DNA of 64,000 bases from Bacteroidota bacterium (GCA_030684395.1 JAUXTT010000001.1:1-64000), one strand, 5' to 3'. Numbered from the stretch's first letter, positions 1 to 11,032 are shown. A program made the numbers and translations. Notes: generated by a model not told the origin, from the letters alone.

Positions 1-429
1 TTCGATTGGGGCTGCAAAAGTAACAATCTTTTTTCATTCACCAAAAAATATTTTAATTATTTTAAAAATATTTTTTTTCCTCTGTTACTCCTGTTTCCCG
101 ATCAAATAACGTGTTGTTTTCGGGGGTGCAAATGTACTCACGTTTTCTCAATCTGCAAGTGTTGAATTAAGAAAAAGTTAAATTATTTTCTAATTGACTG
201 ATTTTTAAGAGGAAAAATTTATTCTAAAATTGATCGAAGATTATGGCAAATCAAAAAGCCGTCGCAGATTACTCGCGATTTCGCTGATTTTATTTTTTAA
301 AATAATTAAAATGTGGTTTTCTATCTGTGAAATTCTCGTAATCCGTGGCTAAACAAATTTTAATTTACTATTACAGCTTTATCAATAGCATTTTGTTTGG
401 CCAGCCCAGCTACACATCTGCTAATTTTA

Positions 430-1650
430 TCAAAGCCTTATAGCTTTCTGAATTTTATTCTGACTTTCTTTACTTACACCGCTTTCTTTCCCGATTTTCT
501 TCCATAAAGAAACGGCTTCAGCAACCTGATCTATAATTTGGCTGGCTTTATTAACCCGGAAATCCTTAGCCAATTCCATCAATTGTTGTTTACCCGGATT
601 CCTGCTTTCGCCTGCAACCATTGTACTGTGCCAACCATGAGATGAAGTAGAAAAAGTGAGGTCGTAGGCAGGCGCTAATTTCCAATTACCCTTTTGATCC
701 ATTAAAAAAGAAATATTTTTACTGTGATCGTCTCTGTTATGTGCAAACACATTAAACGCAGCAATACGTAAAATTTTTTCATAAGCCACTACATGTTTCT
801 CTAACTGGAACGCGCAATCCATAAGGTTGCCATAATCCATATTACTTAAACGAAAGTCATCATGCATTAAACCCGCAGCCGAATGCAAATGCAATCGCTC
901 ATTTTTCACTCTATCAAAGCGTTTTGTACCGAAATATGATTTACCTGACTTACCTGTAAACAACCTGCAATCACTCATTTCAATCCCGGCGTCCAATGCC
1001 ATTTTATAATAAGCGAACTCTATTTCAGCGCTATCATAACTATCAATTGAAGCAGGAAATTTTATTATCCAATGCTCATATCCTTTAGGCAAAACTGCTG
1101 AACCATGCATCAAATGCTTTGTTTTGGGATTAAATCCAATTAAAATTTTTGGACGTGCGCCACCCGAGGAACCACCCAAACTATAAAGTTCTTCGAGTAT
1201 TTCCGTAGCAGTTCCTTCTAAAACATGATTCATGGCTTTAGCAATACTATCCAGATCCATGGTAAATTTTTCCAGATGATCTTCCCTTACTTCCGGACGA
1301 TAGATCAAAGCTCCCATTCCTGTGGCGCCTACATAGGATAAACGAGTAAGTGGAGAAATGGTATTAATTGCAATACCTCTTTCAGCCAGGGTTCTGTCTA
1401 ATAATAATCTTCCCCACCCATCAGGTATAGAGTCTGCAAATACCCCGTACAAACCTTCAAAAGGATGTTGATCAGCCGAATATATTTTATCAGCTGACTT
1501 CAATTTGAAAGGTGAAATCTCCATCCCTTGTTCAAGGAAATCAACATAATACTTAAAATAGATCCGGCGGTCCTCTGCAACTAATTCTCCTACTTCAAGT
1601 TCTTTACCTGCCAAGTGGATGGAAACTATTATTTTTTTAATTTGCTCCAT
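430..1650 (-). CDS. hipA: HipA-like serine/threonine kinase toxin (type II TA)
   Basis: 406-aa ORF with HipA-type motifs (GSSGGARPKILIG, WIIKFPAS, AHNRDDHSKNISFL, APAYDLTFS); directly abuts an XRE antitoxin-like ORF upstream. Confidence 0.88.
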   Translation of the reverse strand: MEQIKKIIVSIHLAGKELEVGELVAEDRRIYFKYYVDFLEQGMEISPFKLKSADKIYSADQHPFEGLYGVFADSIPDGWGRLLLDRTLAERGIAINTISPLTRLSYVGATGMGALIYRPEVREDHLEKFTMDLDSIAKAMNHVLEGTATEILEELYSLGGSSGGARPKILIGFNPKTKHLMHGSAVLPKGYEHWIIKFPASIDSYDSAEIEFAYYKMALDAGIEMSDCRLFTGKSGKSYFGTKRFDRVKNERLHLHSAAGLMHDDFRLSNMDYGNLMDCAFQLEKHVVAYEKILRIAAFNVFAHNRDDHSKNISFLMDQKGNWKLAPAYDLTFSTSSHGWHSTMVAGESRNPGKQQLMELAKDFRVNKASQIIDQVAEAVSLWKKIGKESGVSKESQNKIQKAIRL

Positions 1651-1937
1651 TACTTACGGGTTTTATCGCTAAAGAGTTTTTCAATGTTCTTCAAATTTTC
1701 CTGTGGTTTTAAGACCTCATCGAAATCACGTAAACGATCCAACACGTGCATTAATTTTAATAAAGACTCCAATGAAATTTGCCCGCTTAACTCAAAGCGC
1801 TTGAGACTGCCCAGGGAAACGCCAGATCTATCAGCCAGTTCAGCTTGTGATAATCCCAACTCTTTCCGGACGTTTCGAAGCCGTTGAGCAAGTTCTTGTA
1901 AATAATCAGCAGGTCTTTTATTGATACCGTATCCCAT
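1650..1937 (-). CDS. hipB: HipB-like XRE-family antitoxin/repressor
   Basis: 95-aa HTH protein (LGLSQAELADRSGVSLGSLKRFE) abutting hipA. Confidence 0.85.
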   Translation of the reverse strand: MGYGINKRPADYLQELAQRLRNVRKELGLSQAELADRSGVSLGSLKRFELSGQISLESLLKLMHVLDRLRDFDEVLKPQENLKNIEKLFSDKTRK

Positions 1938-1940
1938 ATT

Positions 1941-2002
1941 TTGGCTAATATATTAGTCAAATATAATGATATTTACCAATAATAGCTAATATATTAGCCA
2001 TT
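1941..2002. promoter_or_regulatory. Paired palindromic operators for hipBA
   Basis: Two near-identical palindromes TTGGCTAATATATTAGTCAA (1941-1960) and TAGCTAATATATTAGCCA (1983-2000) just upstream of the HipB start. Confidence 0.7.
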
Positions 2003-2030
2003 TATTACATGAAGCTATTAATTAATCAGC

Positions 2031-3194
2031 TTAATTAACTTTCACTAATGAAGCGAGACTTATCGCTTTTTCCTTCACCGCTTGCACATCGGCATTGGTG
2101 TTTCCGTAGGTTAAAATCACTCCCATTCTTCTGTATTTACGGGTAAAAGGTTTTCCAAATATCCTGATGTCGGTGTTTTTATTTTTCAATACTTCTTCGA
2201 TACCGCTATACACGGGCACTTTATTGTCTTCATGTGCAAGGATTACTGCAGAAGCTCCGTTTCTTTCCAAAATAATCTCGGCAATCGGTAATCCTAATAT
2301 AGCACGTGCATGTAATTCGAACTCGCTCCAGTTCTGCGTTCCGGCCAGCGTTACCATGCCTGTATCGTGCGGACGAGGGGATAATTCAGAGAAATAAACT
2401 CCTTTATCCGTTAAGAAAAACTCTACACCCCAAATACCTGCGCCGGTTAATGCTTTGGTAACTTTAGCTGCCATATCCTGTGCATCTTTTAAATCAACAT
2501 CACTTATTGCGCATGGTTGCCAGCTTTCCTGGTAATCTCCACGCTCTTGTCGGTGACCTATTGGCGGGCAAAACAAAGTATTACCCGAGTGTTGTGTTAC
2601 TGTAAGTAGAGTTATTTCCGAATTAAATTTAATGAATTCTTCAATGATCACTTCTTTGTAATCGCCACGCGAGCCTTCCATTGCGTAGTTCCAGGAATTC
2701 TCAATATCACTTTCTGATTTCACTACACTCTGTCCCTTTCCGCTGCTGCTCATCAAAGGCTTTACTACGCAAGGAATTCCAATAGTACGAACTGCTTTGG
2801 TGAAATCTTCCAATGTTGTTGCGTATAAATAATTTGCCGTACGTAATCCTAATTCTTTAGAAGCAAGATCACGAATGGCTTTTCTATTCATTGTAAAGTT
2901 CGCTGCCTTTGCACTTGGCACAACGGTAATTCCTTGTTTTTCGTAATCGTAAAAACGTTCTGTTCGAATTGCTTCAATTTCAGGAACTATTAAATCGGGT
3001 TTATGCTTAGCAACAATTTTATCCAATGCATCTCCATCCAGCATATTAATAACTTCAAACTGATGAGCCACCTGCATTGCGGGAGCCCCCTCGTAACTGT
3101 CAACTGCAATTACGTGTTGACCTAAACGCTGAAGAGCGATCACTACTTCTTTTCCAAGTTCACCGGAGCCTAAGAGCATTACTTTTTTTTGCAT
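2031..3194 (-). CDS. purT: Phosphoribosylglycinamide formyltransferase 2 (formate-dependent)
   Basis: 387-aa ATP-grasp protein; [54 protein letters not shown] motifs. Confidence 0.92.
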   Translation of the reverse strand: MQKKVMLLGSGELGKEVVIALQRLGQHVIAVDSYEGAPAMQVAHQFEVINMLDGDALDKIVAKHKPDLIVPEIEAIRTERFYDYEKQGITVVPSAKAANFTMNRKAIRDLASKELGLRTANYLYATTLEDFTKAVRTIGIPCVVKPLMSSSGKGQSVVKSESDIENSWNYAMEGSRGDYKEVIIEEFIKFNSEITLLTVTQHSGNTLFCPPIGHRQERGDYQESWQPCAISDVDLKDAQDMAAKVTKALTGAGIWGVEFFLTDKGVYFSELSPRPHDTGMVTLAGTQNWSEFELHARAILGLPIAEIILERNGASAVILAHEDNKVPVYSGIEEVLKNKNTDIRIFGKPFTRKYRRMGVILTYGNTNADVQAVKEKAISLASLVKVN

Positions 3195-3308
3195 AGGAGT
3201 TTTTTGAGGGAATAAAGATAAAGTCTTTTTCGCAATAATAGCTGAACGTCAATTTGTCTTCCAAACGGCTTCTATCTTTATTTTTTTGAAGCCAAAAAAG
3301 TAACACCC

Positions 3309-3494
3309 GCCCGAACGACTGATCGTTCAGTCGGGCAGGAAAAACCTTGCGCCTGCATTATTGGCCCCACACATTCTCGCTCAAACATGCACTGTATGGT
3401 TGCCGTCCACTTTTTATTCGGTTCCGGATTTTTGGTCGGTGCGCGGGGTACCGACGCCCCGCAAAAAATCTCACGGAACACGAATAAAGTGGAC
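3309..3494. repeat. GC-rich structured intergenic element (nested inverted repeats)
   Basis: GCCCGAACGACTGATCGTTCAGTCGGGC palindrome (about 3309-3336), then outer arms GTCCACTTTTTATTCGGTTCCG (from 3405) and CGGAACACGAATAAAGTGGAC (to 3494) enclosing GATTTTT...AAAAAATC and GCGGGG...CCCCGC. Confidence 0.6.
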
Positions 3495-3596
3495 CCTCGC
3501 TTTAATAAAGCTAGGGCGCATTTCGAAACAAGATGATTTCGTTTAATTTAGTGTTATCTTTACAAGACCTTAAAAATTAATCTAATTTCAAAATCA

Positions 3597-4991
3597 ATGA
3601 AAAAAGTAATTTTGCTCCTAATTCTGATCACACAAAAATTGCTATCTCAAGAAATAATTTACAACGAAGATTTTTCTACAAATAATAACAAGTGGTTTTC
3701 CAATGAAACAGCCGATTATTTTATTGGAATTTCAAATGAAAAGTATGTAATGTCTTCTAAAAATGGTAACTGGTATTACTCAACAAAACCCATTAATATT
3801 GATACCAAAAAAGATTTTACAATTGAAGCGTCTGTATCAAAAATTAGCGGAACCGATAATTATTTCTATGGATTAATGATAGGCGCATCTTTTAAGACTC
3901 CAAATCCTTTTTATTTATGTGGTATTACAGGTAACGGCGAATGTGCCTTTAGTAAAAAAGACGCTAATAACTTACCGGATTTGATTCATGGAACCAATTT
4001 AAACTGCATAAATAAATATAATTCCAAGAACGAATTGTGCCTAAAAAAAATCAACAATGAATACATTTTCTACATTAACAATACCAAAGTAGGCAGTTGT
4101 CCTTTTGATGATTTCTTTGATAATCATATTGGTTTCGTGATATTTTCTGGTGATAAAACACTAAAAGTTGAATTTGATGATTTTAAAATTTCCTACAATA
4201 CTCCTAAAATCGAATCACAAATACCTTTTAGAAAACCCGAATCCGATGAAGTAAAAAACAATGCTGCAAAAACTGAAATAAATATAACTGGAAAAAACTA
4301 TGCTTTAATAATTGGCAATAATGCATATCAAGATCCTGCAATTTCAACATTAAGTGAACCCATTAATGACGCAACCAAACTTTATAATGTTCTAACAACA
4401 AAATACACCTTTGAAACTCAAAATGTAATGCTTTTAAAAGATGCTTCTTATGTTCAGATGATTGAAGCATTTGACAAGCTGAGCAACAAAATAACACCAA
4501 ACGACAATTTGTTAGTTTTCTATGCAGGGCACGGCTGGTGGGACGAAACAAAAAACTTAGGATATTGGCTACCAATTGATGCGAAACAAAGTAGCACAGC
4601 TTTTTGGATCGCAAACAGTCGAATTAGTGATTATATGAGTAGTATAAATTCAAAACACACCTTATTAATTGCTGACGCTTGTTTTAGCGGTAGTATTTTC
4701 AAAACAAGAAGTGCGTTTGCCGACGCACAACCAGCAATTAACAAGCTCTATGAACTACCAAGCAAAAAAGCCATGACTAGTGGGAATTTAAAAGAAGTTC
4801 CAGACAAAAGCATGTTCCTGCATTTTTTAGTTAAAAAATTAACTGAAAACAATGAAAAATACTTGTCATCGGATGTGCTGTTTTCAAGTTTCCGACAAGC
4901 TGTTCTAAACAATAGCCCTACAGAACCTCAATACGGCACAATCCAAAATGCCGGCGATGAAGGTGGTGAGTTTATATTTATAAAAAAATAA
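3597..4991 (+). CDS. Secreted caspase-like (peptidase C14/metacaspase p20) protein with N-terminal LamG/concanavalin-like region
   Basis: Signal peptide; ALIIGNNAYQDP, VFYAGHGWWDE (His motif), LLIADACFSGSIF (Cys motif). Confidence 0.85.
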   Translation: MKKVILLLILITQKLLSQEIIYNEDFSTNNNKWFSNETADYFIGISNEKYVMSSKNGNWYYSTKPINIDTKKDFTIEASVSKISGTDNYFYGLMIGASFKTPNPFYLCGITGNGECAFSKKDANNLPDLIHGTNLNCINKYNSKNELCLKKINNEYIFYINNTKVGSCPFDDFFDNHIGFVIFSGDKTLKVEFDDFKISYNTPKIESQIPFRKPESDEVKNNAAKTEINITGKNYALIIGNNAYQDPAISTLSEPINDATKLYNVLTTKYTFETQNVMLLKDASYVQMIEAFDKLSNKITPNDNLLVFYAGHGWWDETKNLGYWLPIDAKQSSTAFWIANSRISDYMSSINSKHTLLIADACFSGSIFKTRSAFADAQPAINKLYELPSKKAMTSGNLKEVPDKSMFLHFLVKKLTENNEKYLSSDVLFSSFRQAVLNNSPTEPQYGTIQNAGDEGGEFIFIKK

Positions 4992-4997
4992 TCCTCT

Positions 4998-5669
4998 TTA
5001 AAACTTAATCTTAATGGTGAGATTGGTGCCGGATGTTTTGGCAACGATGATGTTAGTTGCGTAACCTGCTACTAAGCCAATACCGCCTCCGATAAGACAT
5101 TGAATACGTCGTTTGCTTCTTGCTTGACGTTCATACCCGAGAATGTATGGATCGTGATCAATTAAATAAGGATTAGAAATAGTGTTGTGACGAATACGCA
5201 CTTTAGGTATTCCGCATAAACCCATATATGCAAAAGGGAGAACCGGTCCTAATAAGTTTCCACTTAAACCGCCTGCAAAACCACATGCCATTGAACCAAA
5301 AAAAGAGCCTCTGGCTTTAAAACCTTTTTTAGCATCGCGTTCGCCTGCCATAAAATAGTTCATCTCATCGCGGGTAAATTCGTTTCCAATTGCTGTGTCC
5401 TGCGTGTAATAGTACACCAAATCACCTGTGGAATAATGAACTGAAAACAGGTCATCATTATCAACGGTAAAACGTTTACTGGTGTCTTTAAGATCTTTAA
5501 TGGTAACTCCTCCAAGAAGTGTATCTAATACTTTAGAAACATAGATCTTTCCATTCATTAAGAATAAAGTGTCTTTGTTTTCCTGTGCAGAGATCTTTCC
5601 CACAAAAAGTAAAGCGATAATTAAAAGCAGTGTATTACGCATTACACAAAGATAAGAGAATTTATTCAT
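4998..5669 (-). CDS. Hypothetical exported/membrane protein
   Basis: 223-aa ORF with N-terminal hydrophobic signal and Gly-rich membrane segments. Confidence 0.6.
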   Translation of the reverse strand: MNKFSYLCVMRNTLLLIIALLFVGKISAQENKDTLFLMNGKIYVSKVLDTLLGGVTIKDLKDTSKRFTVDNDDLFSVHYSTGDLVYYYTQDTAIGNEFTRDEMNYFMAGERDAKKGFKARGSFFGSMACGFAGGLSGNLLGPVLPFAYMGLCGIPKVRIRHNTISNPYLIDHDPYILGYERQARSKRRIQCLIGGGIGLVAGYATNIIVAKTSGTNLTIKIKF

Positions 5670-5766
5670 TCATTGAACCTACGATTTAGGAACACACCCC
5701 TCCCTCTCTTGGGCAATACAAAGTTTCCTCCGAAAAGAAAAAGCGTATTGGTGACGCATATCGCCA

Positions 5767-8700
5767 TTACTCTTCCCCTTCAATAGTTTCGCAATGATAC
5801 AAATGTGGTTTTTTAGAAGTAGGTTTTGCTAAGGTGCCGCCTTTCTTTTTTTCTTCCAGCATCTTTGAGATGATACGAACACGTTCTTTTTTCAGGTTCT
5901 CACGAAGAATTACATCTTCCTCATTATCGAAATAGATGATACCGTCTACAATTGTTTTTTCAGCCTTTGCATAAATACTTAATGGATTGTCGCTCCACAA
6001 TACAAGATCTGCAACCTTCCCTGTTTTTACTGTTCCTACTTTATCATCGATGTGTAACATTTTTGCTGGATTCAAAGTACATAGTTTCCATGCTTCTTCC
6101 TCGCTTAACCCACCGTACTTAACTGCTTTTGCTGCTTCCTGGTTTAGTCTTCGCCCCATTTCGGCATCGTCGCTATTGATAGAGGTAGTTACATTCATTT
6201 TTGTTAAAAGAGCTGCGTTATAAGGAATAGCATCATTTACTTCATACTTGTAAGCCCACCAATCAGCAAAGGTTGAAGCAGCTACTCCGTGCTCTTTCAT
6301 TTTATCTGCCAATTTATAACCTTCCAAAATATGTGTAAAGGTGTTTACTTTAAAACCCATGCTATCAGCAACATTCATCAACATATTGATTTCGCTTTGC
6401 ACATAACTGTGACAGGTAATAAAACGTTTTTTATTTATGATCTCAACCAGGGCATCTAATTCCAGGTCTCTGCGTGGGGTAATTTTATTTTTGTCTTTTG
6501 ATGACTCAACTAGTTTCATATTCTTTTCGTACTCTTTCGCACGAATAAAGTAGTCGTAGTACACCTGCTCCACTCCCATACGTGTTTGCGGGAAACGTAC
6601 ATTGTTATTCTCTCCCCAGTTAGTTTGTTTTACATTTTCGCCCAATGCAAATTTTATAAAACCATCTGCTTTTTCATATTTTAAATCTTCTGGAGCAAGG
6701 CCCCAACGCAATTTAATAAGAGATGCTTGCCCTCCAATAGGATTAGCCGAACCATGCAGCAACTGGGCACTGGTAACACCACCGGCTAACTGACGATAAA
6801 TATTAATGTCTTCTGAATTTATAATGTCCCCAATTCTAACTTCAGCGCTGGATGCTTCTGTTCCTTCATTTACTCCTTCACTTATGGCGATATGCGAATG
6901 CTCATCAATAATACCTGCCGTTAAATGTTTTCCTTTGCCATCAATCAGTTTAGCGAATGCCCCTTTAGGTGCATCAATATTTGGTGCAATACGAACTATC
7001 TTCCCATCCACGATATAAACATCGTGTTCCTTCAAAATCCCAACTGTATCATTTGTCCAGATAGTAGCGTCTTTAATTAATATGGCACCTAAACGGTTCT
7101 TGTATTTTTTGATAATGTTTTCTCTCTTCTCCGGTTTACCAAAGGCTGTAAAAGGATAAAACACTTCTCCTATTTCCGGGGTATCCTTTTTATTTTCTTC
7201 TTTCTTTTTAGGTGGATCAAGGTCAGTTGTCTTTGCTAATGTAAAATCGAACCAGGTTCCGTCAGGCTTTTGTCCGCTGCCGTTGAAGGACTTGGTTATT
7301 TCATTATAATTTCCCGACAACCGAAACAGAGACACCGAATCGGTATTAAAACTAAAAGAGGCAATATTGCTTTTGAATACAAAACTTGCTTTTGTTTTAA
7401 TTGTATCCTTTGTATAAATAATCATTTCGGGGGCATCTATCTCACCTTTGATCTCTGCCTTTACTTTTTTATCACCAAAAGAAAGATCGTATTTTGCTCT
7501 TACGTCTAACTGATTGTAATCTCCATAAATGTATCCGTTTCCCTTTACCCAGGTTTCGTATATAACTGCATTGTCTTCAAATAAATTGGTGGATGCGATG
7601 AAAAAATTTGCCATCATCCCTTTTTTCAGGCTTCCGGCTTTATCAGCAATCCCCAGGATCTGAGCCGGAGTTGCAGTAAGTGCTTTCAAAGCGTTCTTTT
7701 CTGTCATTCCATACAATACGGCTTTACGCAAATTTTTCAGGAATATTTTTTTTTCTTTCAGATCGCAACTGCTCAATGCAAACTGAATTCCGTTTTCCAA
7801 TAGAATTTTAGGATTAGCGGGAGCCATTTCCCAATGTTTTAAATCAGCCGTTGTAACCAGCTCCGCATCGTAAGGATCTTCTACGTCCAGGGCATCGGGA
7901 AAATTCAGCGGAATAATGTATTTATTAAAAGTGTTAAAGATTTCATCTACTCTTTGATACTCATCACCTCTACCTTTGATAATGTATTTTACTTTGAACT
8001 CATCACCGATCTTATCTGCACGTAAGGCATTTAGTTTATTACTTACTTCAAAGATCTGAGGAAGGCCCTGCAAATTATTAAATGCTTCCAAAGAAATATT
8101 ATACTCAGCTTTAGTTGCAGGCTGTGTTTTGTACCATTCTGCATCCAGGTAAGTTTGACGTAATAAAGCAATAGACCCCATCAGCGATGAAGGATAATCC
8201 TGCGTTGATGTTCCTTTTTTAAATGAATAAAAAGCGGCTGCTTTATCCATAATAATATTTTCGTTCTCGCGATTATTTGTCAATGCTACTAATGCTCCGC
8301 TTCCTCTTACAATTCCATCCTTTTGAGAAGTGAGTGCCAGGCCGAATCCGAGTTTACGCAACTCGTCTGCCTGTTTATCGTTGTTGGTGTATAATTTAAA
8401 TGCATCTACTTCCGGCTTTACTGCCTGATTCCACCCGTAAGCTCCTTTAGTGTTGGTTTCCATTTGAGGAGCACCTCTTCTGCTCACATTAGCTTTTATT
8501 TCGGGCATTCCGTAATCACTATATAATTCTATGAATGCAGGATAAATATGCTTTCCTTTCAAATCTTTTGCAATTGCACCTGCTGGAACAACTACCTTTT
8601 CTCCTGCTTCTACCACAAGGCCATCCTTCACAACGAGCGTTGCATTATTGATTACTGTTTCAAAATCAACATGCAAGGTGCAATTGATAAACGCATAAGT

Positions 8701-8802
8701 GGTATGGTTTGGATCAGCTGCTCCGTTGTTTTGAAAGGTTACCTGTGCTCTGGAAAAAATAGTCGCAAACAGGAAGAGAAAAATATAAATAGTACGTGTC
8801 AT
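5767..8802 (-). CDS. Tandem amidohydrolase-domain protein, exported
   Basis: 1011 aa; second domain has GIIDEHSHIA metal motif, INSDDAEMGRRL and GTVKTGKVADLVLWSDNPL; first domain has amidohydrolase-like architecture (KHIYPAFIELYSDYG, AGSLKKGMMANFFIAS). Confidence 0.85.
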   Translation of the reverse strand: MTRTIYIFLFLFATIFSRAQVTFQNNGAADPNHTTYAFINCTLHVDFETVINNATLVVKDGLVVEAGEKVVVPAGAIAKDLKGKHIYPAFIELYSDYGMPEIKANVSRRGAPQMETNTKGAYGWNQAVKPEVDAFKLYTNNDKQADELRKLGFGLALTSQKDGIVRGSGALVALTNNRENENIIMDKAAAFYSFKKGTSTQDYPSSLMGSIALLRQTYLDAEWYKTQPATKAEYNISLEAFNNLQGLPQIFEVSNKLNALRADKIGDEFKVKYIIKGRGDEYQRVDEIFNTFNKYIIPLNFPDALDVEDPYDAELVTTADLKHWEMAPANPKILLENGIQFALSSCDLKEKKIFLKNLRKAVLYGMTEKNALKALTATPAQILGIADKAGSLKKGMMANFFIASTNLFEDNAVIYETWVKGNGYIYGDYNQLDVRAKYDLSFGDKKVKAEIKGEIDAPEMIIYTKDTIKTKASFVFKSNIASFSFNTDSVSLFRLSGNYNEITKSFNGSGQKPDGTWFDFTLAKTTDLDPPKKKEENKKDTPEIGEVFYPFTAFGKPEKRENIIKKYKNRLGAILIKDATIWTNDTVGILKEHDVYIVDGKIVRIAPNIDAPKGAFAKLIDGKGKHLTAGIIDEHSHIAISEGVNEGTEASSAEVRIGDIINSEDINIYRQLAGGVTSAQLLHGSANPIGGQASLIKLRWGLAPEDLKYEKADGFIKFALGENVKQTNWGENNNVRFPQTRMGVEQVYYDYFIRAKEYEKNMKLVESSKDKNKITPRRDLELDALVEIINKKRFITCHSYVQSEINMLMNVADSMGFKVNTFTHILEGYKLADKMKEHGVAASTFADWWAYKYEVNDAIPYNAALLTKMNVTTSINSDDAEMGRRLNQEAAKAVKYGGLSEEEAWKLCTLNPAKMLHIDDKVGTVKTGKVADLVLWSDNPLSIYAKAEKTIVDGIIYFDNEEDVILRENLKKERVRIISKMLEEKKKGGTLAKPTSKKPHLYHCETIEGEE

Positions 8803-8856
8803 TTGTCTTTTTTGAATAGCAACAAATATATGGATTTGAATGGAATTGAGAATCGT

Positions 8857-9495
8857 TTATATTAACTGTTCCAACAGTCCTGATATCTCCTCAGCCATAT
8901 TCAAAACCATAAAATGACCTCCATTCTTAACAGCAAAATCGGCTTTCACATTCTTAAATGGAAGGATTCTATCTTTTGTTCCGTGAATGTGCTTTACCTG
9001 AGGGTAAACTGTTGTATTTTCCCAGTTCACAATAACATTGATGGCCCATTTCAAAAAACGCTCATCCATTTCTTCTAATATTTGTTTTAAGAGATTCTTG
9101 TCAAATGCTGTCTCAACTCCAAAAAGCCAGTTATTTATAAAATTACATTTCTTGATGAAGAAGGCGGGAATCAATTTGTGTACTTTTAAAGCTCCAAGGA
9201 ACCTATATAGAGGGGGAATTTCATTTTTTGTTTTAGCGGAAGAAATCAGAACCAGTTTTTTAACTTCAATCTGTTTTGCAATTTCCATTGCCATAATTCC
9301 ACCAAAAGAAAGTCCTATCAAAACAGGTTCTTTATCCGTAATTGCTCTAGAAATTCTTTTAGCGTATTCTTCTATTGATTCGTTTTGAAGAGGTGATATC
9401 CATGGAATATGAGTCACCTTGTTTTCACCAAAATCTATGTTTTGAAACACCCGATGATCGGCTCCAAGGCCACTGAAAATATATATAGTTTTCAT
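8857..9495 (-). CDS. Alpha/beta hydrolase
   Basis: GLSFGG nucleophile elbow; FSGLGADHRVF; HIHGTKDRILPF; C-terminal NGGHFMVL His. Confidence 0.75.
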   Translation of the reverse strand: MKTIYIFSGLGADHRVFQNIDFGENKVTHIPWISPLQNESIEEYAKRISRAITDKEPVLIGLSFGGIMAMEIAKQIEVKKLVLISSAKTKNEIPPLYRFLGALKVHKLIPAFFIKKCNFINNWLFGVETAFDKNLLKQILEEMDERFLKWAINVIVNWENTTVYPQVKHIHGTKDRILPFKNVKADFAVKNGGHFMVLNMAEEISGLLEQLI

Positions 9496-9562
9496 TACGG
9501 GTTCTATTTATACTAAGCTCTGTTTAGCAGGCACAATATACAAAATTAAAAAAATCAACCAC

Positions 9563-11032
9563 TTACTTCGGCTTGACCTTTGTGATCCGGATTGGTTTAA
9601 TATTTTTATTAAAAGCGCTTTTGTCCAGAACGATCCCGCCTTTTGCTTTTGCCAAAGCAATGATCTGAATGTTCCTTTTTGTTATCAAAATCTTATGCAA
9701 ACTGATATTTTCAATAGAAATATTGGCGTCGAGCTTATGTCCTACTTTACTGTCCTCTATTCCCTTATCCATCAGCAAAGGAATCCTGTCTGTTAAAGAA
9801 TCAAGCGGAATCTTCAATCGTTTCTCCATTATGCCCGGCAAACTGTCGTGAAGAAACCAATCAGCTGTTTGCAACAAAGCATTCTCGGTATTTACATCAT
9901 ACTTTATTTTATTGATTCCAATTTTATTGGTAATAGAATCGTAATAAACCTTTCCTGTGAAATAAACATCACCCTTCATGTGTCCTCCCAAATTTAGTTT
10001 TAATGCTATGGCACTATCTGTTCCATATAGTTCAATAGATTTAACCTTAACAGCAAATCCTTTGTACTTAAATTTAATATCTTTTATTCGCTCGTTCATT
10101 TTTCTATTTGCAAGGTCAAAAGGTATAGCAGCAGCTATGTATAACTCCACTTTGTTTTCCAATCCTTTTTGTGATTGTGTATAAGGCGGGAGTTTTACGT
10201 TTACTAAACCGGCAGTATCTGTATCAAACAATATTTGTGTTTTGGTATAACAGGCAACTTGAATGCAGATGGTTCCGGGGCCCTTGTCAATCATTTGTCC
10301 GGATATAGATTCACATCGACTGCGCAGCCAAACCAATACCTCTTTTTTATTGATACGTATGGGTTTTTGAATATCCATCCAGATCTTCGTAATGGCCCTT
10401 TTTAATTCAATTTTCTCACTTACTGCTTTGTCAAAGTTTTTTGTTAGCTCCGTTTCCTTCACTTTCATTAACGCGTCCACATTCTCTTTGAGGTTGACTT
10501 TGATAAATGCAATTTTTAGAAACGGATCATTGATCCAAATAATCTCTTTGATCCTTGTTTTTGTTATTAATTTCCAATCGCTGCTGATCGAAATTTCAGT
10601 TCTTAATTTCAGGATCAGGTCACCTTCAACAGGTTCTTTATTAGAATAGCTTTTTCTGCCTATTTTTACTTTTCCTGTTCCCGACAAATGCAAAGGCACT
10701 TCCATTTCGAGGTAAGGCATTTGCCATTTTATTTTTAATGGTGCTGATTTAGTGATATCCAGATCAACCACGTCTCCACGCTTATTTACATTTAAAGATG
10801 CACTGAAAAATTTTCCCGAAATAGCGGTGTTCAATAAAGTGCTTAATTCACTTACTTCAAAATCTACCGGAAAAATAAGTTCAGATAATGGAATTGCCTG
10901 TGTTGTATCAAGGGTTGTTTGAACAGGAGGTATAGGTTCTATTTTTACCCGCGTTAAAAAAAAGTAAGCCACTACGATGAGAAAAATCGTTAATAATGTG
11001 AGTATTATATTTCGTATGGTTTTACGTTTCAT
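9563..11032 (-). CDS. DUF4403-like hypothetical membrane-anchored protein
   Basis: 489 aa with N-terminal TM segment; family name from recollection. Confidence 0.55.
   Translation of the reverse strand: MKRKTIRNIILTLLTIFLIVVAYFFLTRVKIEPIPPVQTTLDTTQAIPLSELIFPVDFEVSELSTLLNTAISGKFFSASLNVNKRGDVVDLDITKSAPLKIKWQMPYLEMEVPLHLSGTGKVKIGRKSYSNKEPVEGDLILKLRTEISISSDWKLITKTRIKEIIWINDPFLKIAFIKVNLKENVDALMKVKETELTKNFDKAVSEKIELKRAITKIWMDIQKPIRINKKEVLVWLRSRCESISGQMIDKGPGTICIQVACYTKTQILFDTDTAGLVNVKLPPYTQSQKGLENKVELYIAAAIPFDLANRKMNERIKDIKFKYKGFAVKVKSIELYGTDSAIALKLNLGGHMKGDVYFTGKVYYDSITNKIGINKIKYDVNTENALLQTADWFLHDSLPGIMEKRLKIPLDSLTDRIPLLMDKGIEDSKVGHKLDANISIENISLHKILITKRNIQIIALAKAKGGIVLDKSAFNKNIKPIRITKVKPK

Noticed and set aside
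1615-1887. ORF antisense to hipB/hipA
   Set aside because: Opposite-strand shadow of well-supported genes.
3278-3546. ORFs 3278..3481 (-) and 3361..3546 (+)
   Set aside because: Translations of the palindromic GC-rich intergenic element; overlapping opposite frames without family similarity.
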